A stretch of DNA of 64,000 nucleotides from Agrobacterium vitis (GTDB lineage: Bacteria > Pseudomonadota > Alphaproteobacteria > Rhizobiales > Rhizobiaceae), in assembly GCF_014926405.1 (NCBI RefSeq), contig NZ_JACXXJ020000005.1:1865001-1929000 (forward strand), in the 5' to 3' direction. Both the position numbers and the translations under genes were made by a program. Position 1 is the stretch's first letter; the number at the start of each line of letters is the position of its first letter. Below the pieces are notes generated by a model. That model was not told where the DNA came from, did not search any database, and worked only from the letters and a program-made list of their open reading frames with translations. Positions 26,324 to 35,206 of this stretch are shown here, piece after piece.

Positions 26324-27423
26324 CAGAAATCCTGCTCATATTCATCGAAACGATCCGCGCCGAAGTTTACACTGCGCAGATGACGAAAATTCTCCGGTAT
26401 ATTGGCAGGCGTGAGCGGCGATGCAAGTCCACTACCGCCGATTTCATCTGGTCCCTGGTAAAGATGGATGCGATCCACCAAGCCCGCGTTCAGGAAGGCC
26501 TTTGCCGCAGCGCCCCCCCCTTCCACCAGCAGGGAAGACATGCCCTGCACAGCCAGTTGGCGCAGCAGATCGTCAAGATCGGCCACCGGCCAGACATCAA
26601 CGCCCGCAGCCTGCAATGCCGTGCGGCTCGCCTCGAAACTTTCCGTGCAGGTAAAGGTGGAAGGCTCACCACACGCGCAAACCGTCGGCACGTGCCCCGC
26701 CGTTTGCACCAGTTTCGAACCAATGGGCAGTTCCAGCCGCCGGTCGAGCACGATGCGCAGCGGCGACAGATGGGTTTGTCCAGCCAGCCGCACCGTCAGT
26801 TCTGGATCATCAGCCTTTGCCGTACCGATCCCGACCAGAATGGCATCACTCTCGGCGCGCAGCAATTGGACCTGGGTACGGGCAAGTGGGCCGGTGATCG
26901 CCACCTGCCCCTCGCCCGCCCGGCCAATCATGCCATCCCGCGACAGAGCCAGTTTCAGGGTCACATGCGGGCGCTGTTTCGTCTGCCGGGTCAGATAGGC
27001 AGCGAGGCCATAGCGCGCTTCACGCTCCAGCACGCCGGTCAGCACCTCGATCCCCGCATCCGTCAGGATGGAAAGGCCACGGCCTGAAACGCGCGGGTCC
27101 GGGTCGGTGACAGCAACCACAACCCGTGCCACGCCAGCCTCAACCAGCGCGTCAGCACAAGGCGGGGTCTTGCCATGATGGGAACAGGGTTCAAGCGTCA
27201 CATAGGCCGTAGCACCGCGGGCCTTTTCGCCGGCCACGGCAAGGGCCTGACGCTCGGCATGCGGGCGTCCGCCAATCGCTGTGACAGCGGAGCCGACAAT
27301 TATTCCATCGGCAACGATCACGCAGCCGACCGACGGGTTGGTCAGGGTTTGCCCCAGATGACTGCGACCGAGCCTAATCGCCGCTGCCATAAACCCCTGA
27401 TCATCGGGCTGTTCGCACACCAT
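26323..27423 (-). CDS. ribD: Bifunctional riboflavin deaminase/reductase
   Basis: 366 residues, the normal fused length. The deaminase half (1-145) has the zinc site HAERQALAVAG with His and catalytic Glu, and EPCSHHGKTPPCADAL with both cysteines. The reductase half (from about 145) shows PHVTLKLALSRDGMIG and the NADPH-binding LLVEGGGAAAKAFL. It performs steps two and three of riboflavin synthesis. The start is two bases after nrdR, and the stop overlaps ribE, so glyA-nrdR-ribD-ribE reads as one operon. Confidence 0.96.
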   Translation of the reverse strand: MVCEQPDDQGFMAAAIRLGRSHLGQTLTNPSVGCVIVADGIIVGSAVTAIGGRPHAERQALAVAGEKARGATAYVTLEPCSHHGKTPPCADALVEAGVARVVVAVTDPDPRVSGRGLSILTDAGIEVLTGVLEREARYGLAAYLTRQTKQRPHVTLKLALSRDGMIGRAGEGQVAITGPLARTQVQLLRAESDAILVGIGTAKADDPELTVRLAGQTHLSPLRIVLDRRLELPIGSKLVQTAGHVPTVCACGEPSTFTCTESFEASRTALQAAGVDVWPVADLDDLLRQLAVQGMSSLLVEGGGAAAKAFLNAGLVDRIHLYQGPDEIGGSGLASPLTPANIPENFRHLRSVNFGADRFDEYEQDF

Positions 27424-27425
27424 GT

Positions 27426-27902
27426 TTACCCCGGTTCGTGGTCCTGGGAAATCTTGGCGGTAATTTCAGAAATGACCTGCTCGAAATCCTCGGCATGGGA
27501 AAAATCGCGATAGACCGAGGCGTAACGCACAAAAGCCACGTCATCGAGGCTTTTCAGCGCTTCCAACACCTGCAGGCCGATCTGCTCGGAGGAAATTTCC
27601 GTCTCGCCGGAACTTTCCAAACGCCGCACGATGCCGGAAACCGCCCTTTCGATCCGGTCCCGGTCGACGGGACGTTTGCGAAGGGCGATCTCGAACGACC
27701 GCACCAGCTTGTTGCGATCGAAAGGCGCCTTACGACCCGTCTTTTTCAACACGGTCAGCTCGCGCAGTTGCACGCGCTCGAACGTGGTGAAGCGGCCACC
27801 GCAATCCGGGCAGATCCGACGCCGGCGGATGGCGCTATTGTCCTCCGCCGGGCGTGAATCCTTGACCTGGGTATCGTCCGAACCGCAAAACGGGCACCGC
27901 AT
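27426..27902 (-). CDS. nrdR: Ribonucleotide reductase repressor NrdR
   Basis: 158 residues. N-terminal zinc ribbon [20 protein letters not shown] with the second pair in [20 protein letters not shown], then an ATP-cone domain ([20 protein letters not shown]). NrdR senses (d)ATP and represses ribonucleotide reductase genes by binding NrdR boxes. The start lies nine bases after glyA, a linkage conserved in alphaproteobacteria, so its level may follow one-carbon metabolism. Confidence 0.97.
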   Translation of the reverse strand: MRCPFCGSDDTQVKDSRPAEDNSAIRRRRICPDCGGRFTTFERVQLRELTVLKKTGRKAPFDRNKLVRSFEIALRKRPVDRDRIERAVSGIVRRLESSGETEISSEQIGLQVLEALKSLDDVAFVRYASVYRDFSHAEDFEQVISEITAKISQDHEPG

Positions 27903-27911
27903 CTGGCCGCC

Positions 27912-29201
27912 TTACAGGTAAGGATACATCGGGAAACGACCCGTCAGGCCAACGACCTTATCGCGCACGCTTGCCTCGACGGCGCTATTGCCCTCGTCGG
28001 AATTGGCAACCTTCAGACCGTCGAGAACCTCAACGATCAGATTACCGATTTCGATGAATTCAGCCTCCTTGAAGCCACGGGTCGTGCCAGCTGGCGTGCC
28101 AAGGCGAACACCAGAAGTAACGAAGGGCTTTTCAGGATCGAACGGAATGCCGTTCTTGTTGCAGGTGACATAGGCGCGGCCAAGGGCTGCCTCGGCGCGC
28201 TTGCCGGTGGCGTTCTTCTTGCGCAGGTCGACCAGCATCAAATGGTTGTCGGTACCGCCGGAGACGATATCGAGGCCACCCTTGACCAGGGTTTCGGACA
28301 GGGCCTTGGCGTTCTTGACCACCTGAGCGGCATAATCCTGGAATTCCGGCTGCAAGGCCTCACCGAAGGCAACCGCCTTGGCGGCAATCACATGCATCAG
28401 CGGGCCGCCCTGGAGGCCAGGGAAGACAGCCGAATTGAATTTCTTGGCCAGATCCTCGTCATTGGTGAGGATCATGCCGCCACGCGGGCCACGCAGCGAC
28501 TTGTGGGTCGTGGTGGTGGCGACGTGGCAATGCGGGAACGGGGACGGATGCTGATTGCCAGCGACCAGACCGGCGATATGGGCCATATCAACCATCAGAT
28601 AGGCGCCGACTTCGTCGGCGATCTCGCGGAAGCGCTTCCAGTCCCAGATCCGCGAATAGGCTGTGCCACCGGCGATGATCAGCTTGGGCTTGTGTTTGCG
28701 AGCCGATTCAGCCACCGCATCCATATCCAGAAGATTATCGTCCTGACGCACGCCATAGGAGACGACGTTGAACCACTTGCCGGACATGTTGACCGGCGAA
28801 CCGTGGGTCAGATGGCCCCCGGAATTCAGGTCGAGACCCATGAAAGTATCGCCGGGCTGCAACAGCGCCAGAAACACGGCCTGGTTCATCTGCGAACCGG
28901 AATTGGGCTGAACATTGGCAAAATTGACGCCAAACAGCTTCTTGGCGCGTTCGATCGCCAATTCCTCGGCAATATCCACGAACTGACAGCCACCGTAATA
29001 GCGCTTGCCCGGATAACCCTCGGCATATTTGTTGGTCATGATCGAGCCCTGCGCTTCCAGCACGGCGCGCGAGACGATGTTTTCAGACGCAATCAGCTCG
29101 ATTTCATGGCGTTGACGACCGAGCTCCTTTTCAATCGCACCAAAAATATCCGGGTCGGTTTCGGCAAGCGGACGGGAAAAGAAAGCATCGGTATTGGCCA
29201 T
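27912..29201 (-). CDS. glyA: Serine hydroxymethyltransferase
   Basis: 429 residues from ATG 29201, with AGGAGA at proper distance upstream; the frame runs open further but the extra residues are leader. It interconverts serine and glycine with tetrahydrofolate. Signatures: [35 protein letters not shown], the PLP lysine in [20 protein letters not shown] and [12 protein letters not shown]. It heads the glyA-nrdR-ribD-ribE run. No glycine riboswitch is apparent in the 200-base leader, which instead contains the hairpin of the upstream gene. Confidence 0.98.
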   Translation of the reverse strand: MANTDAFFSRPLAETDPDIFGAIEKELGRQRHEIELIASENIVSRAVLEAQGSIMTNKYAEGYPGKRYYGGCQFVDIAEELAIERAKKLFGVNFANVQPNSGSQMNQAVFLALLQPGDTFMGLDLNSGGHLTHGSPVNMSGKWFNVVSYGVRQDDNLLDMDAVAESARKHKPKLIIAGGTAYSRIWDWKRFREIADEVGAYLMVDMAHIAGLVAGNQHPSPFPHCHVATTTTHKSLRGPRGGMILTNDEDLAKKFNSAVFPGLQGGPLMHVIAAKAVAFGEALQPEFQDYAAQVVKNAKALSETLVKGGLDIVSGGTDNHLMLVDLRKKNATGKRAEAALGRAYVTCNKNGIPFDPEKPFVTSGVRLGTPAGTTRGFKEAEFIEIGNLIVEVLDGLKVANSDEGNSAVEASVRDKVVGLTGRFPMYPYL

Positions 29202-29353
29202 GATCGCAGTCTCCTGAAAGCGTTGATGCGTGCGCGTCTTAACGTCCTCGCGCCCCAAGAGCAAGACAACAGAGCGACATTTGCGCACCAATGCGCGGAA
29301 GAAGATGCTTGTTCTTGTATCACCCGGACTGCTGTCCGCGTAAAAACACAAAA

Positions 29354-29376
29354 GGCCGCGCAACTTGAGCGCGGCC
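29354..29376 (-). terminator. Terminator of the L,D-transpeptidase gene
   Basis: GGCCGCGC (29354-29361) pairs exactly with GCGCGGCC (29369-29376). On the minus strand the hairpin is followed by TTTTGTGTTTTTA, so it ends transcription from the transpeptidase gene 28 bases upstream and separates it from glyA. Confidence 0.85.
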
Positions 29377-29403
29377 CTTGATAAAAATGCCTGGTGCCAA
29401 GAC

Positions 29404-30729
29404 TTACTGCGGCAAATTGTCGTCCTCAATCCGGCCCGGATTTTGCTCTACGCCAATGTTGGTTTGCAGCGCCAACTGGGCATCGCCATCACGCTTGTAG
29501 ATATCATCACGGAACTGCACGACATTGTCCTTGGCCGACCACGCCGTGATGTAAACGATATAGACGGGGACTTCCTGCGAAAGCTTGATCACATTGTTCT
29601 GGCGCGTGGAGATGACCCGCTCGATTTCCTGACGGTTCCAGCCGGGCGTATCCCTCAGCAACCATGTGATCAAATCACGGACGTTCTGGACGCGCATGCA
29701 GCCGGAGGATTCAAAGCGCATCAGTTTGTTGAACAGGCCCTGCTGCGGCGTATCGTGCAAATATTCATTGTTCGGATTGTGAAAGTTGATCTTCGTCGAG
29801 GCCATGGCGTTGATCTTGCCAGGGTCCTGACGGAACATCAGGTTCGGTGCCTTTGGCGCATTCCAATCCACAGTCTCCGGGGCCACTTCCTGGCCTTTGC
29901 CATCGAAGAGACGGATATTGTTGCGCGTCAGATAGGTGGGGTCCTTGCGCATCAGCGGCACGATGTCCTTTTCGACGATCGAGCGCGGCGCAGTCCAGTA
30001 GGGATTCAGGATGACTTCATAGATCTTGGAATTGATGGAATGGGTCGGGCGGTCGATACGTCCAACAACTGCATTGGTGCGCAATGCGACGCGATCATTT
30101 TCGACAGCCTCGATAGACATCGAGGGAATGTTGACCATGACATACCTGCTGCCCAGATCACCGGACATTGCCTGCAGGCGCACCAGATTGGTATTGAGCT
30201 GGTTGAGACGCACATCGGCAGAAATATTCATCGCTTTCAGCGTATATTCGCCAAGCGCACCATCTGTGGGTAGACCGTGACGAGCCTGAAAACGCTTCAC
30301 GGCACCGTCGACATAGGTATCAAAAGAATTGGACATGCCCGCTTCCTGGCCAAGATCCCCTGAGATCATCAGGCGCTGGCGCAGTTGCTGGACAACCGGA
30401 TCAATAGAGCCGAGTTTCAATTTCACCGAGGGATTGACTTGCGGCCAACCGCCCTGGGCGACGATTTGCTGATAGGCGGAAATGGCCAATTGCAGGTTCG
30501 GCAGGTTGGTGGCGCTCAACATCGGCGAATTTGATGTCACCGAGGCGACCGCACGTGACGTTTGGGCATCGAACTGGTCGTCCCAATTGCCTCGCGAGCG
30601 AGCATTGATCAGCTCGTCGACGGCAGATTGCGCCATGGCGGTCCCGGCCAGCGTGGATGCTCCCACCAATGCCGCGCCTCTCAGCAACGCTCTGCGAGAG
30701 ACCGAAACCAGTTTAATCTTGTCCGCCAT
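29404..30729 (-). CDS. ldtP: L,D-transpeptidase, Tat-exported, LdtR target homologue
   Basis: 441 residues. The N-terminus carries a twin-arginine signal: [20 protein letters not shown] followed by AMA. A peptidoglycan-binding helical repeat ([20 protein letters not shown]) precedes the YkuD catalytic domain, whose motif reads [20 protein letters not shown], with the nucleophile Cys near residue 343. Such enzymes form 3-3 cross-links in peptidoglycan or attach proteins to it; the length and N-terminal domain match the YcbB-like class. It lies downstream of, and in the same orientation as, the LdtR regulator gene. In Liberibacter and Sinorhizobium LdtR controls this enzyme and stress tolerance; the name follows that pairing. 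Confidence 0.9.
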   Translation of the reverse strand: MADKIKLVSVSRRALLRGAALVGASTLAGTAMAQSAVDELINARSRGNWDDQFDAQTSRAVASVTSNSPMLSATNLPNLQLAISAYQQIVAQGGWPQVNPSVKLKLGSIDPVVQQLRQRLMISGDLGQEAGMSNSFDTYVDGAVKRFQARHGLPTDGALGEYTLKAMNISADVRLNQLNTNLVRLQAMSGDLGSRYVMVNIPSMSIEAVENDRVALRTNAVVGRIDRPTHSINSKIYEVILNPYWTAPRSIVEKDIVPLMRKDPTYLTRNNIRLFDGKGQEVAPETVDWNAPKAPNLMFRQDPGKINAMASTKINFHNPNNEYLHDTPQQGLFNKLMRFESSGCMRVQNVRDLITWLLRDTPGWNRQEIERVISTRQNNVIKLSQEVPVYIVYITAWSAKDNVVQFRDDIYKRDGDAQLALQTNIGVEQNPGRIEDDNLPQ

Positions 30730-31145
30730 AGTCTTCTATTTCCCTACCGATCCACCGATCCCGAAACGCTTTAGCCCATGGGAGATGATCATGTCCCATG
30801 AAGGCATTGTGCTTAATAAAGCCGGAGGCGTTCCGCAATCATTGTTTTCATCGCGGGAAACGTTTGCCGCTATCGCTTGTTCCAAAAGCCCTCTGCCCTA
30901 AAGAGTTTCTTTTGAACCCGGGCGAAGGCGAAGCTTCAGCGCGGGTCGAACAACCAGCTTATTCCACAGTCTGGCGGTCCCATATCAATATGGCCAAAGC
31001 TTGTCAGGCCCGACGCGCTCACAACACTGTGTTGAATAAGCATGCGCGCATCAAAACAAAGCGAGGCGATATCGACCTGCCGGGATTGAATGACCGTTAC
31101 CGGTTTCCATCAAGGCAGCAAAGCCAGACATTGCAGCCGGTTGGC
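30730..31145. other. 416-base leader of the L,D-transpeptidase gene
   Basis: The region between ldtR and ldtP holds no supportable gene; the long plus-strand frame across it is the antisense of ldtR extended. It must hold the ldtP promoter and probably LdtR sites. I see several short inverted motifs but none distinct enough to name. Confidence 0.4.
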
Positions 31146-31658
31146 CTACATGCGATAGGCGATCGTGTCGTTCCAGAAGCGATCGAGACGCTGCAACAAC
31201 CTGTTCATCTGGTTGAATTCGTCAGGACCGATGCCGCCGACTTTCTGGATGGAGCCGACGTGACGCTCATAGAGCTTGGCGACAGTTTCGGCGATGTCCT
31301 GGCCTTCCGGGGTCAGGGAAATACGAACCGAACGACGGTCGACACGCGAGCGGGAATGATTGATGAAACCGAGGTCCACCAGCTTCTTGACGTTATAGGA
31401 AACGTTGGAGCCGAGGTAGTAACCGCGAGACCGCAATTCACCGGCCGTCAGCTCGGAATTGCCGATGTTGAACAGCAGCAAAGCCTGAACAGCATTGACG
31501 TCGTTGCGGCCCTGACGGTCGAATTCGTCCTTGATGACGTCGAGCAGGCGGCGGTGCAGGCGCTCCACCAGATGCAGGGAATCAAGATAGAGAGAACGGA
31601 TGGTCTGCTCTTCGTGATCGATAGCGGACACCTGCGGTTTGATCTTTGTCGTGGTCAT
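31146..31658 (-). CDS. ldtR: MarR-family regulator LdtR
   Basis: 170 residues with a MarR-type winged helix. The dimer helix (RSLYLDSLHLVERLHRRLLD) is followed by the reading helix ELTAGELRSRGYYLGSNVSY, then the wing DRRSVRISLTPEGQDIAETV. The last part is an alpha-helical tail (LLQRLDRFWNDTIAYRM). Sequence and position next to an L,D-transpeptidase gene match LdtR of Liberibacter and Sinorhizobium, which binds small molecules such as benzbromarone and activates or represses cell-wall genes under osmotic stress. It probably also acts on itself. Confidence 0.9.
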   Translation of the reverse strand: MTTTKIKPQVSAIDHEEQTIRSLYLDSLHLVERLHRRLLDVIKDEFDRQGRNDVNAVQALLLFNIGNSELTAGELRSRGYYLGSNVSYNVKKLVDLGFINHSRSRVDRRSVRISLTPEGQDIAETVAKLYERHVGSIQKVGGIGPDEFNQMNRLLQRLDRFWNDTIAYRM

Positions 31659-31751
31659 ATCGTCTGCCTCACTGTTTGGGTGGCGGCCTTGTTGGTTTCC
31701 AACCGCCTTGTGAGTGACAATATCGAATGCAGATAAAATTCTATTTAAAAC

Positions 31752-31784
31752 GCAGGCTTAACAGAGGCTTACCATTCAGCCTGC
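31752..31784 (-). terminator. Terminator after the small membrane protein gene
   Basis: GCAGGCT (31752-31758) pairs with AGCCTGC (31778-31784). Read on the minus strand it is followed by GTTTTAAAT, and it lies 23 bases past the stop of the DUF6163-like gene, between that gene and the ldtR promoter. Confidence 0.6.
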
Positions 31785-31806
31785 TTGTATCAGGGTAAAC
31801 CATTCC

Positions 31807-32226
31807 TTATGCCGTGGCGCGCCGGCGCTTTTGCAGCAGGATTGCCAGGCGGAAAGCGATATAAACGACGGCGACAATCAGATGGAATGCGACGATCAGC
31901 GGATCGCGTCCGAAAATGCCCGGCCATACGGCATGCATCAGGATCTGGCCGCTGGCGGCAATCACCCAGATGACCGGCCCCCAGGAGACCGTCATCCACA
32001 ACCCAACCCCTGCCACCGGCAGCATCACGGCAAGCCCGCAGCTGGCAATGCGCCAAGGCACATTCATCAGGTCGAACCGCCCAAGGCCGTCACCGGCAAA
32101 GCCCACCAGCAGGCCCCAGAACTGTAAGCCCAGCCAAAGGCAGGCAAGCGCAACAACGCGCAGGAAGAGCACGAACAACAGGTCTACCAGGCTGGGTTTT
32201 GGCGTATGGACGACATCATCAATCAT
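31807..32226 (-). CDS. Small four-helix membrane protein (DUF6163-like)
   Basis: About 139 residues with four hydrophobic segments: FVLFLRVVALACLWLGLQFW, RIASCGLAVMLPVAGVGLWM, PVIWVIAASGQILMHAVWPG and LIVAFHLIVAVVYIAFRLAI. The N-terminus is MIDDVVHTPKPSLVDL. ATG 32226 is adjacent to AGG, and ATG 32244 six codons up is the alternative; neither has a good ribosome site. The frame's hydrophobicity pattern and its place between ldtR and hemB, which recurs in Rhizobiales, make it real; the DUF6163 assignment is from memory of that neighbourhood. Function unknown. It is divergent from hemB. Confidence 0.68.
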   Translation of the reverse strand: MIDDVVHTPKPSLVDLLFVLFLRVVALACLWLGLQFWGLLVGFAGDGLGRFDLMNVPWRIASCGLAVMLPVAGVGLWMTVSWGPVIWVIAASGQILMHAVWPGIFGRDPLIVAFHLIVAVVYIAFRLAILLQKRRRATA

Positions 32227-32432
32227 CCTGCGACGATATCGCATAATTGACCGGACCGGTATCGGCGACAGGTGAAATTTATGGGGAGACAAACAATCCG
32301 CGGACGGTTTTACCCGAGCATCGCTATGCCCGGGGGTGGATGTGGGGGCGGTCAGGTTGCCGCAGTGGGCAAACATCCCGGTGCATGATAAACGGCATCA
32401 TAAGAGAGCAGGCCTGAAGACTGGAGACCGCG

Positions 32433-33446
32433 ATGACCAACAAGACCCACCTCGTCGACGATATTACCGGCCACCGGCGCATGCGCCGCAACCGCAAGGC
32501 GGACTGGACGCGCCGGATGGTCCAGGAAAGCCGGTTGACGGTGGACGATCTGATCTGGCCGATATTTCTCGTGCCCGGCAGCGGCATCGCCGAGCCGATC
32601 GCCGCCATGCCGGGGGTCAACAGGATGAGCGTCGACAAGGCCGTCGAGGCGGTGAAGGAAGCTGCCGATCTCGGCATTCCCGCCATTGCCACCTTTCCGA
32701 ATATAGAGATGAACCTGCGTGACCAGACGGGCTCCCATATCCTGGAAGCCAATAACCTGCTCAACCAGGCGACAGCCGCCATCAAGAAAGCCGTCTCCAA
32801 CATCGGCGTGATTACCGATGTGGCGCTGGACCCGTTCACCAGCCATGGGCATGACGGTATTTTGCGCGGCGATGATATCCTCAATGACGAAACGGTCGAT
32901 CAGGTGGTTAAGGCCGCCATCCTGCAAGCCGATGCCGGCTCCGACATTATCGCGCCATCCGAAATGATGGACGGGCGAATCGGCGCGATCCGCCGCGGGC
33001 TCGACACCGCTGGTCATCAGTCGGTTGGCATCATGTCCTATGCGACGAAATTCTCCTCCGGCTATTACGGACCCTATCGCGAGGCGATTTCCACCGCAGG
33101 CCTGCTGAAGGGCGACAAGAACAGCTATTACATCAGCCCAGCCAATGGCACAGAAGCAGTGCGCGACGCTGCCATGGATGTTGAGGAAGGGGCGGATATG
33201 CTGATGGTCAAGCCCGGCCTGCCCTATCTGGATATCTGCTGGCGCCTCAAGGAAGCCTTCAGCCTGCCGGTCTTTTCCTATCAGGTGTCAGGCGAATATG
33301 CGCAGATCAAGGCTGCGGGTCTGAATGGCTGGATTGATGAAGAGCGAGTGATGATGGAAACACTGCTCTGCTTCAAACGGGCCGGATGTGATGGCATTCT
33401 CAGTTATTTCGCCGTGGACGCGGCAAAGCGGCTCGCCAGAAGCTGA
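32433..33446 (+). CDS. hemB: Delta-aminolevulinic acid dehydratase, Mg-type
   Basis: 337 residues. HemB joins two 5-aminolevulinates into porphobilinogen for haem. Both Schiff-base lysines are present: YATKFSSGYYGPYREA and MLMVKPGLPYLDI. The region that binds catalytic zinc in E. coli (three Cys) reads here ITDVALDPFTSHGHDG, with Asp and Ala in place of the cysteines, the form known from Bradyrhizobium and other alphaproteobacteria that needs magnesium. The N-terminus (GHRRMRRNRKADWTRRM) is the family's. It is monocistronic or read with the RDD gene 120 bases on. Confidence 0.97.
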   Translation: MTNKTHLVDDITGHRRMRRNRKADWTRRMVQESRLTVDDLIWPIFLVPGSGIAEPIAAMPGVNRMSVDKAVEAVKEAADLGIPAIATFPNIEMNLRDQTGSHILEANNLLNQATAAIKKAVSNIGVITDVALDPFTSHGHDGILRGDDILNDETVDQVVKAAILQADAGSDIIAPSEMMDGRIGAIRRGLDTAGHQSVGIMSYATKFSSGYYGPYREAISTAGLLKGDKNSYYISPANGTEAVRDAAMDVEEGADMLMVKPGLPYLDICWRLKEAFSLPVFSYQVSGEYAQIKAAGLNGWIDEERVMMETLLCFKRAGCDGILSYFAVDAAKRLARS

Positions 33447-33568
33447 GTTTTAGCCACTGCCATTTGCAGCACGCCAGCAGCGATTCCTGGCTAGACTGTA
33501 AAGATGTCAGGCAATTGTATTTCGGAGCGGGGCTTCCCATATCATCGTCATCGACCAAGGAGACGATC

Positions 33569-34027
33569 ATGAGCTTCGATCCGAATATGACCACCGTGGC
33601 TCCCACCGACTGGCGCGCCTATAGCGGCGTGCTATCGCGCCGGGTCTTTGCCTTCATTATCGATTATGTCATGGTCGGGCTCCTGTGGGTTCCCGCCGCC
33701 GTTGTGGTGTTCTTCCTCGGCGTCATCACACTTGGCCTCGGCTGGCTCCTTTATCCCATTCTGTTTTTCATCGTCGCTGGCCTTTATTTCGGTCTGTCGC
33801 TGGCCGGTCGCACTCAGGCGACGCCTGGCATGCGAGCCATGGGAATTGCCATGATTCGCCTGGATGGCACCAAGATTGATTTCGTCACGGCCATTGCCCA
33901 TCTGGCACTGTTCTGGATCCTCAATTCCGTGTTGACGCCCCTGATTCTGCTGGCAGGACTGTTTACTGATCGCTCGCGATTGGTCCATGACTTGCTGCTC
34001 GGTACGGCTGCGCTTCGCGCTGGCTGA
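33569..34027 (+). CDS. RDD-family membrane protein
   Basis: 152 residues from ATG 33569 with AGGAGA upstream. The RDD domain has its hallmark residues: Arg in GVLSRRVFAFIIDY and the double Asp-like pattern in FAFIIDYVMVG, followed by three membrane helices and the conserved LAGRTQATPGMRAMGIAMI, then FTDRSRLVHDLLLGTAAL near the end. Family functions are diverse (sodium/proton exchange has been shown for a few members) and mostly unknown. It follows hemB on the same strand. Confidence 0.85.
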   Translation: MSFDPNMTTVAPTDWRAYSGVLSRRVFAFIIDYVMVGLLWVPAAVVVFFLGVITLGLGWLLYPILFFIVAGLYFGLSLAGRTQATPGMRAMGIAMIRLDGTKIDFVTAIAHLALFWILNSVLTPLILLAGLFTDRSRLVHDLLLGTAALRAG

Positions 34028-34078
34028 GTGAAAGTCGACATCCGCTAAAAATTATTAGTCGCGTTAGAAATGACTACA

Positions 34079-34247
34079 ATTTCACGTTGAGCAACCAAAT
34101 CGTGAAATGAAAGAGTTGACCTTTTGAAATCTTGAGCCATGCTAGACATGAACTTGAAGGTCATGGGCAATACCGGGAATCATTGAAAGTGACTTTTGGC
34201 ATTGCACTTTCGAATATCTCAAGCGCTTGATGCATTTGAGATATTCG
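34079..34247. other. Three consecutive inverted repeats in the bpt leader (possible sRNA or structured leader)
   Basis: Within the 336-base gap before bpt lie three perfect dyads: ATTTCACG (34079-34086)/CGTGAAAT (34101-34108); GAAAGTG (34185-34191)/CACTTTC (34205-34211); and CGAATATCTCAA (34211-34222)/TTGAGATATTCG (34236-34247). A promoter-like pair, TTGACC (34116-34121) and ATGCTA (34139-34144) spaced 17 bases, lies between the first and second. Transcription from it would begin near 34150 and produce two adjoining hairpins before bpt. No frame of note occurs. This may be a small RNA, a regulatory leader, or simply operator-like repeats. Confidence 0.45.
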
Positions 34248-34363
34248 ATATTCCTGCAAGGTGAGGATGCGTTAGCACCTTCGATGTCTTGGTGTAATGT
34301 GCATTCCCGGCCAACGAAGCAAGCGCGCTTTTCCGGGTGCCTGAGAGGACGCATAGACAAAGC

Positions 34364-35125
34364 ATGAACACGCAGGCTGCTACGTCTCCGCAGTTTTATC
34401 TGACAGCGCCCGCGCCCTGCCCTTACTTGGCGGGGGAAATGGAGCGGAAGGTCTTCACGCATCTTGTTGGACCACGCGCGCCGGAAATGAACGATCTTCT
34501 GACACAGGGCGGCTTTCGCCGATCGCAGAATATCGCCTACCGTCCAGCCTGCGAAACCTGCCGCGCCTGCATTTCCGTGCGGATCGTCGCCCGGGAATTC
34601 CAGCCGAACCGGACCATGCGGCGTGTGGCGGGCGTCAATGCTGATCTCACCAGCAGCGTCTTTGCCGCCCAGCCTTCGACCGAACAATTCTCGCTGTTTC
34701 GCACCTATCTCGATCATCGCCACCAGCAGGGCGGCATGTCAGACATGTCGGCGCTCGATTTTGCAATCATGGTGGAAGACAGCCATGTCAAAACCAAGGT
34801 GATCGAATATCGCCTGCCGAAAGTGGACGAGGACAGCGACCGCCCCGGCGAACTGGTGGCCGTGGCGCTATCCGATATCCTCAGCGATGGATTGTCGATG
34901 GTCTATTCCTTCTTTAATCCGGCCATGGAAAAACGGTCTCTCGGCACATTCATGGTTCTCGACCATATCCGCCGTGCCAACGAAATGGGCCTACCCCATG
35001 TCTATCTGGGCTATTGGGTGAACGGCTCCCGTAAAATGGGATATAAAATCCGCTTCCTGCCGCAGGAACATCTGCTCAGCCAGGGCTGGACCCGTTATGA
35101 GCCAGAAAGCGGCGTCGAAGAGTAA
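34364..35125 (+). CDS. bpt: Aspartate/glutamate leucyltransferase
   Basis: 253 residues from ATG 34364; GTG 34337 is possible but gives a non-conserved start. It transfers leucine from Leu-tRNA to proteins with N-terminal Asp or Glu, making them ClpAP substrates (N-degron pathway). N-terminal domain: [20 protein letters not shown] and [20 protein letters not shown], whose cysteines are conserved in the ATE/Bpt family. The C-terminal GNAT-like domain shows [13 protein letters not shown] ([20 protein letters not shown]), [20 protein letters not shown] and [20 protein letters not shown]. The gene is monocistronic with an unusual leader. A double stop TAATAA ends it within a hairpin. Confidence 0.94.
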   Translation: MNTQAATSPQFYLTAPAPCPYLAGEMERKVFTHLVGPRAPEMNDLLTQGGFRRSQNIAYRPACETCRACISVRIVAREFQPNRTMRRVAGVNADLTSSVFAAQPSTEQFSLFRTYLDHRHQQGGMSDMSALDFAIMVEDSHVKTKVIEYRLPKVDEDSDRPGELVAVALSDILSDGLSMVYSFFNPAMEKRSLGTFMVLDHIRRANEMGLPHVYLGYWVNGSRKMGYKIRFLPQEHLLSQGWTRYEPESGVEE

Positions 35126-35141
35126 TAAAGATTACTCTTCG
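35116..35141. terminator. Hairpin spanning the bpt stop codon
   Basis: CGAAGAGTAAT (35116-35126) pairs exactly with ATTACTCTTCG (35131-35141) around the loop AAAG. The stem includes the bpt stop codon. It lies in the gap before the convergent EAL gene and could end both, though T-runs are short (TATGCCTTTGG). A second small hairpin, CCTCC/GGAGG, follows at 35156-35171. Confidence 0.5.
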
Positions 35142-35206
35142 TATGCCTTTGGCAGCCTCCTCAAAAGGAGGATACCTCAGCATTTTTTGAGATTTGGTAG
35201 AGTTGA

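Noticed and set aside
28242..29381. 379-codon plus-strand frame opposite glyA
   Set aside because: Mirror of the well-supported glyA; no ribosome site or recognisable motif.
30798..31736. 312-codon plus-strand frame over ldtR
   Set aside because: It covers all of ldtR in antisense; composition is typical of an antisense frame and no signal precedes it.
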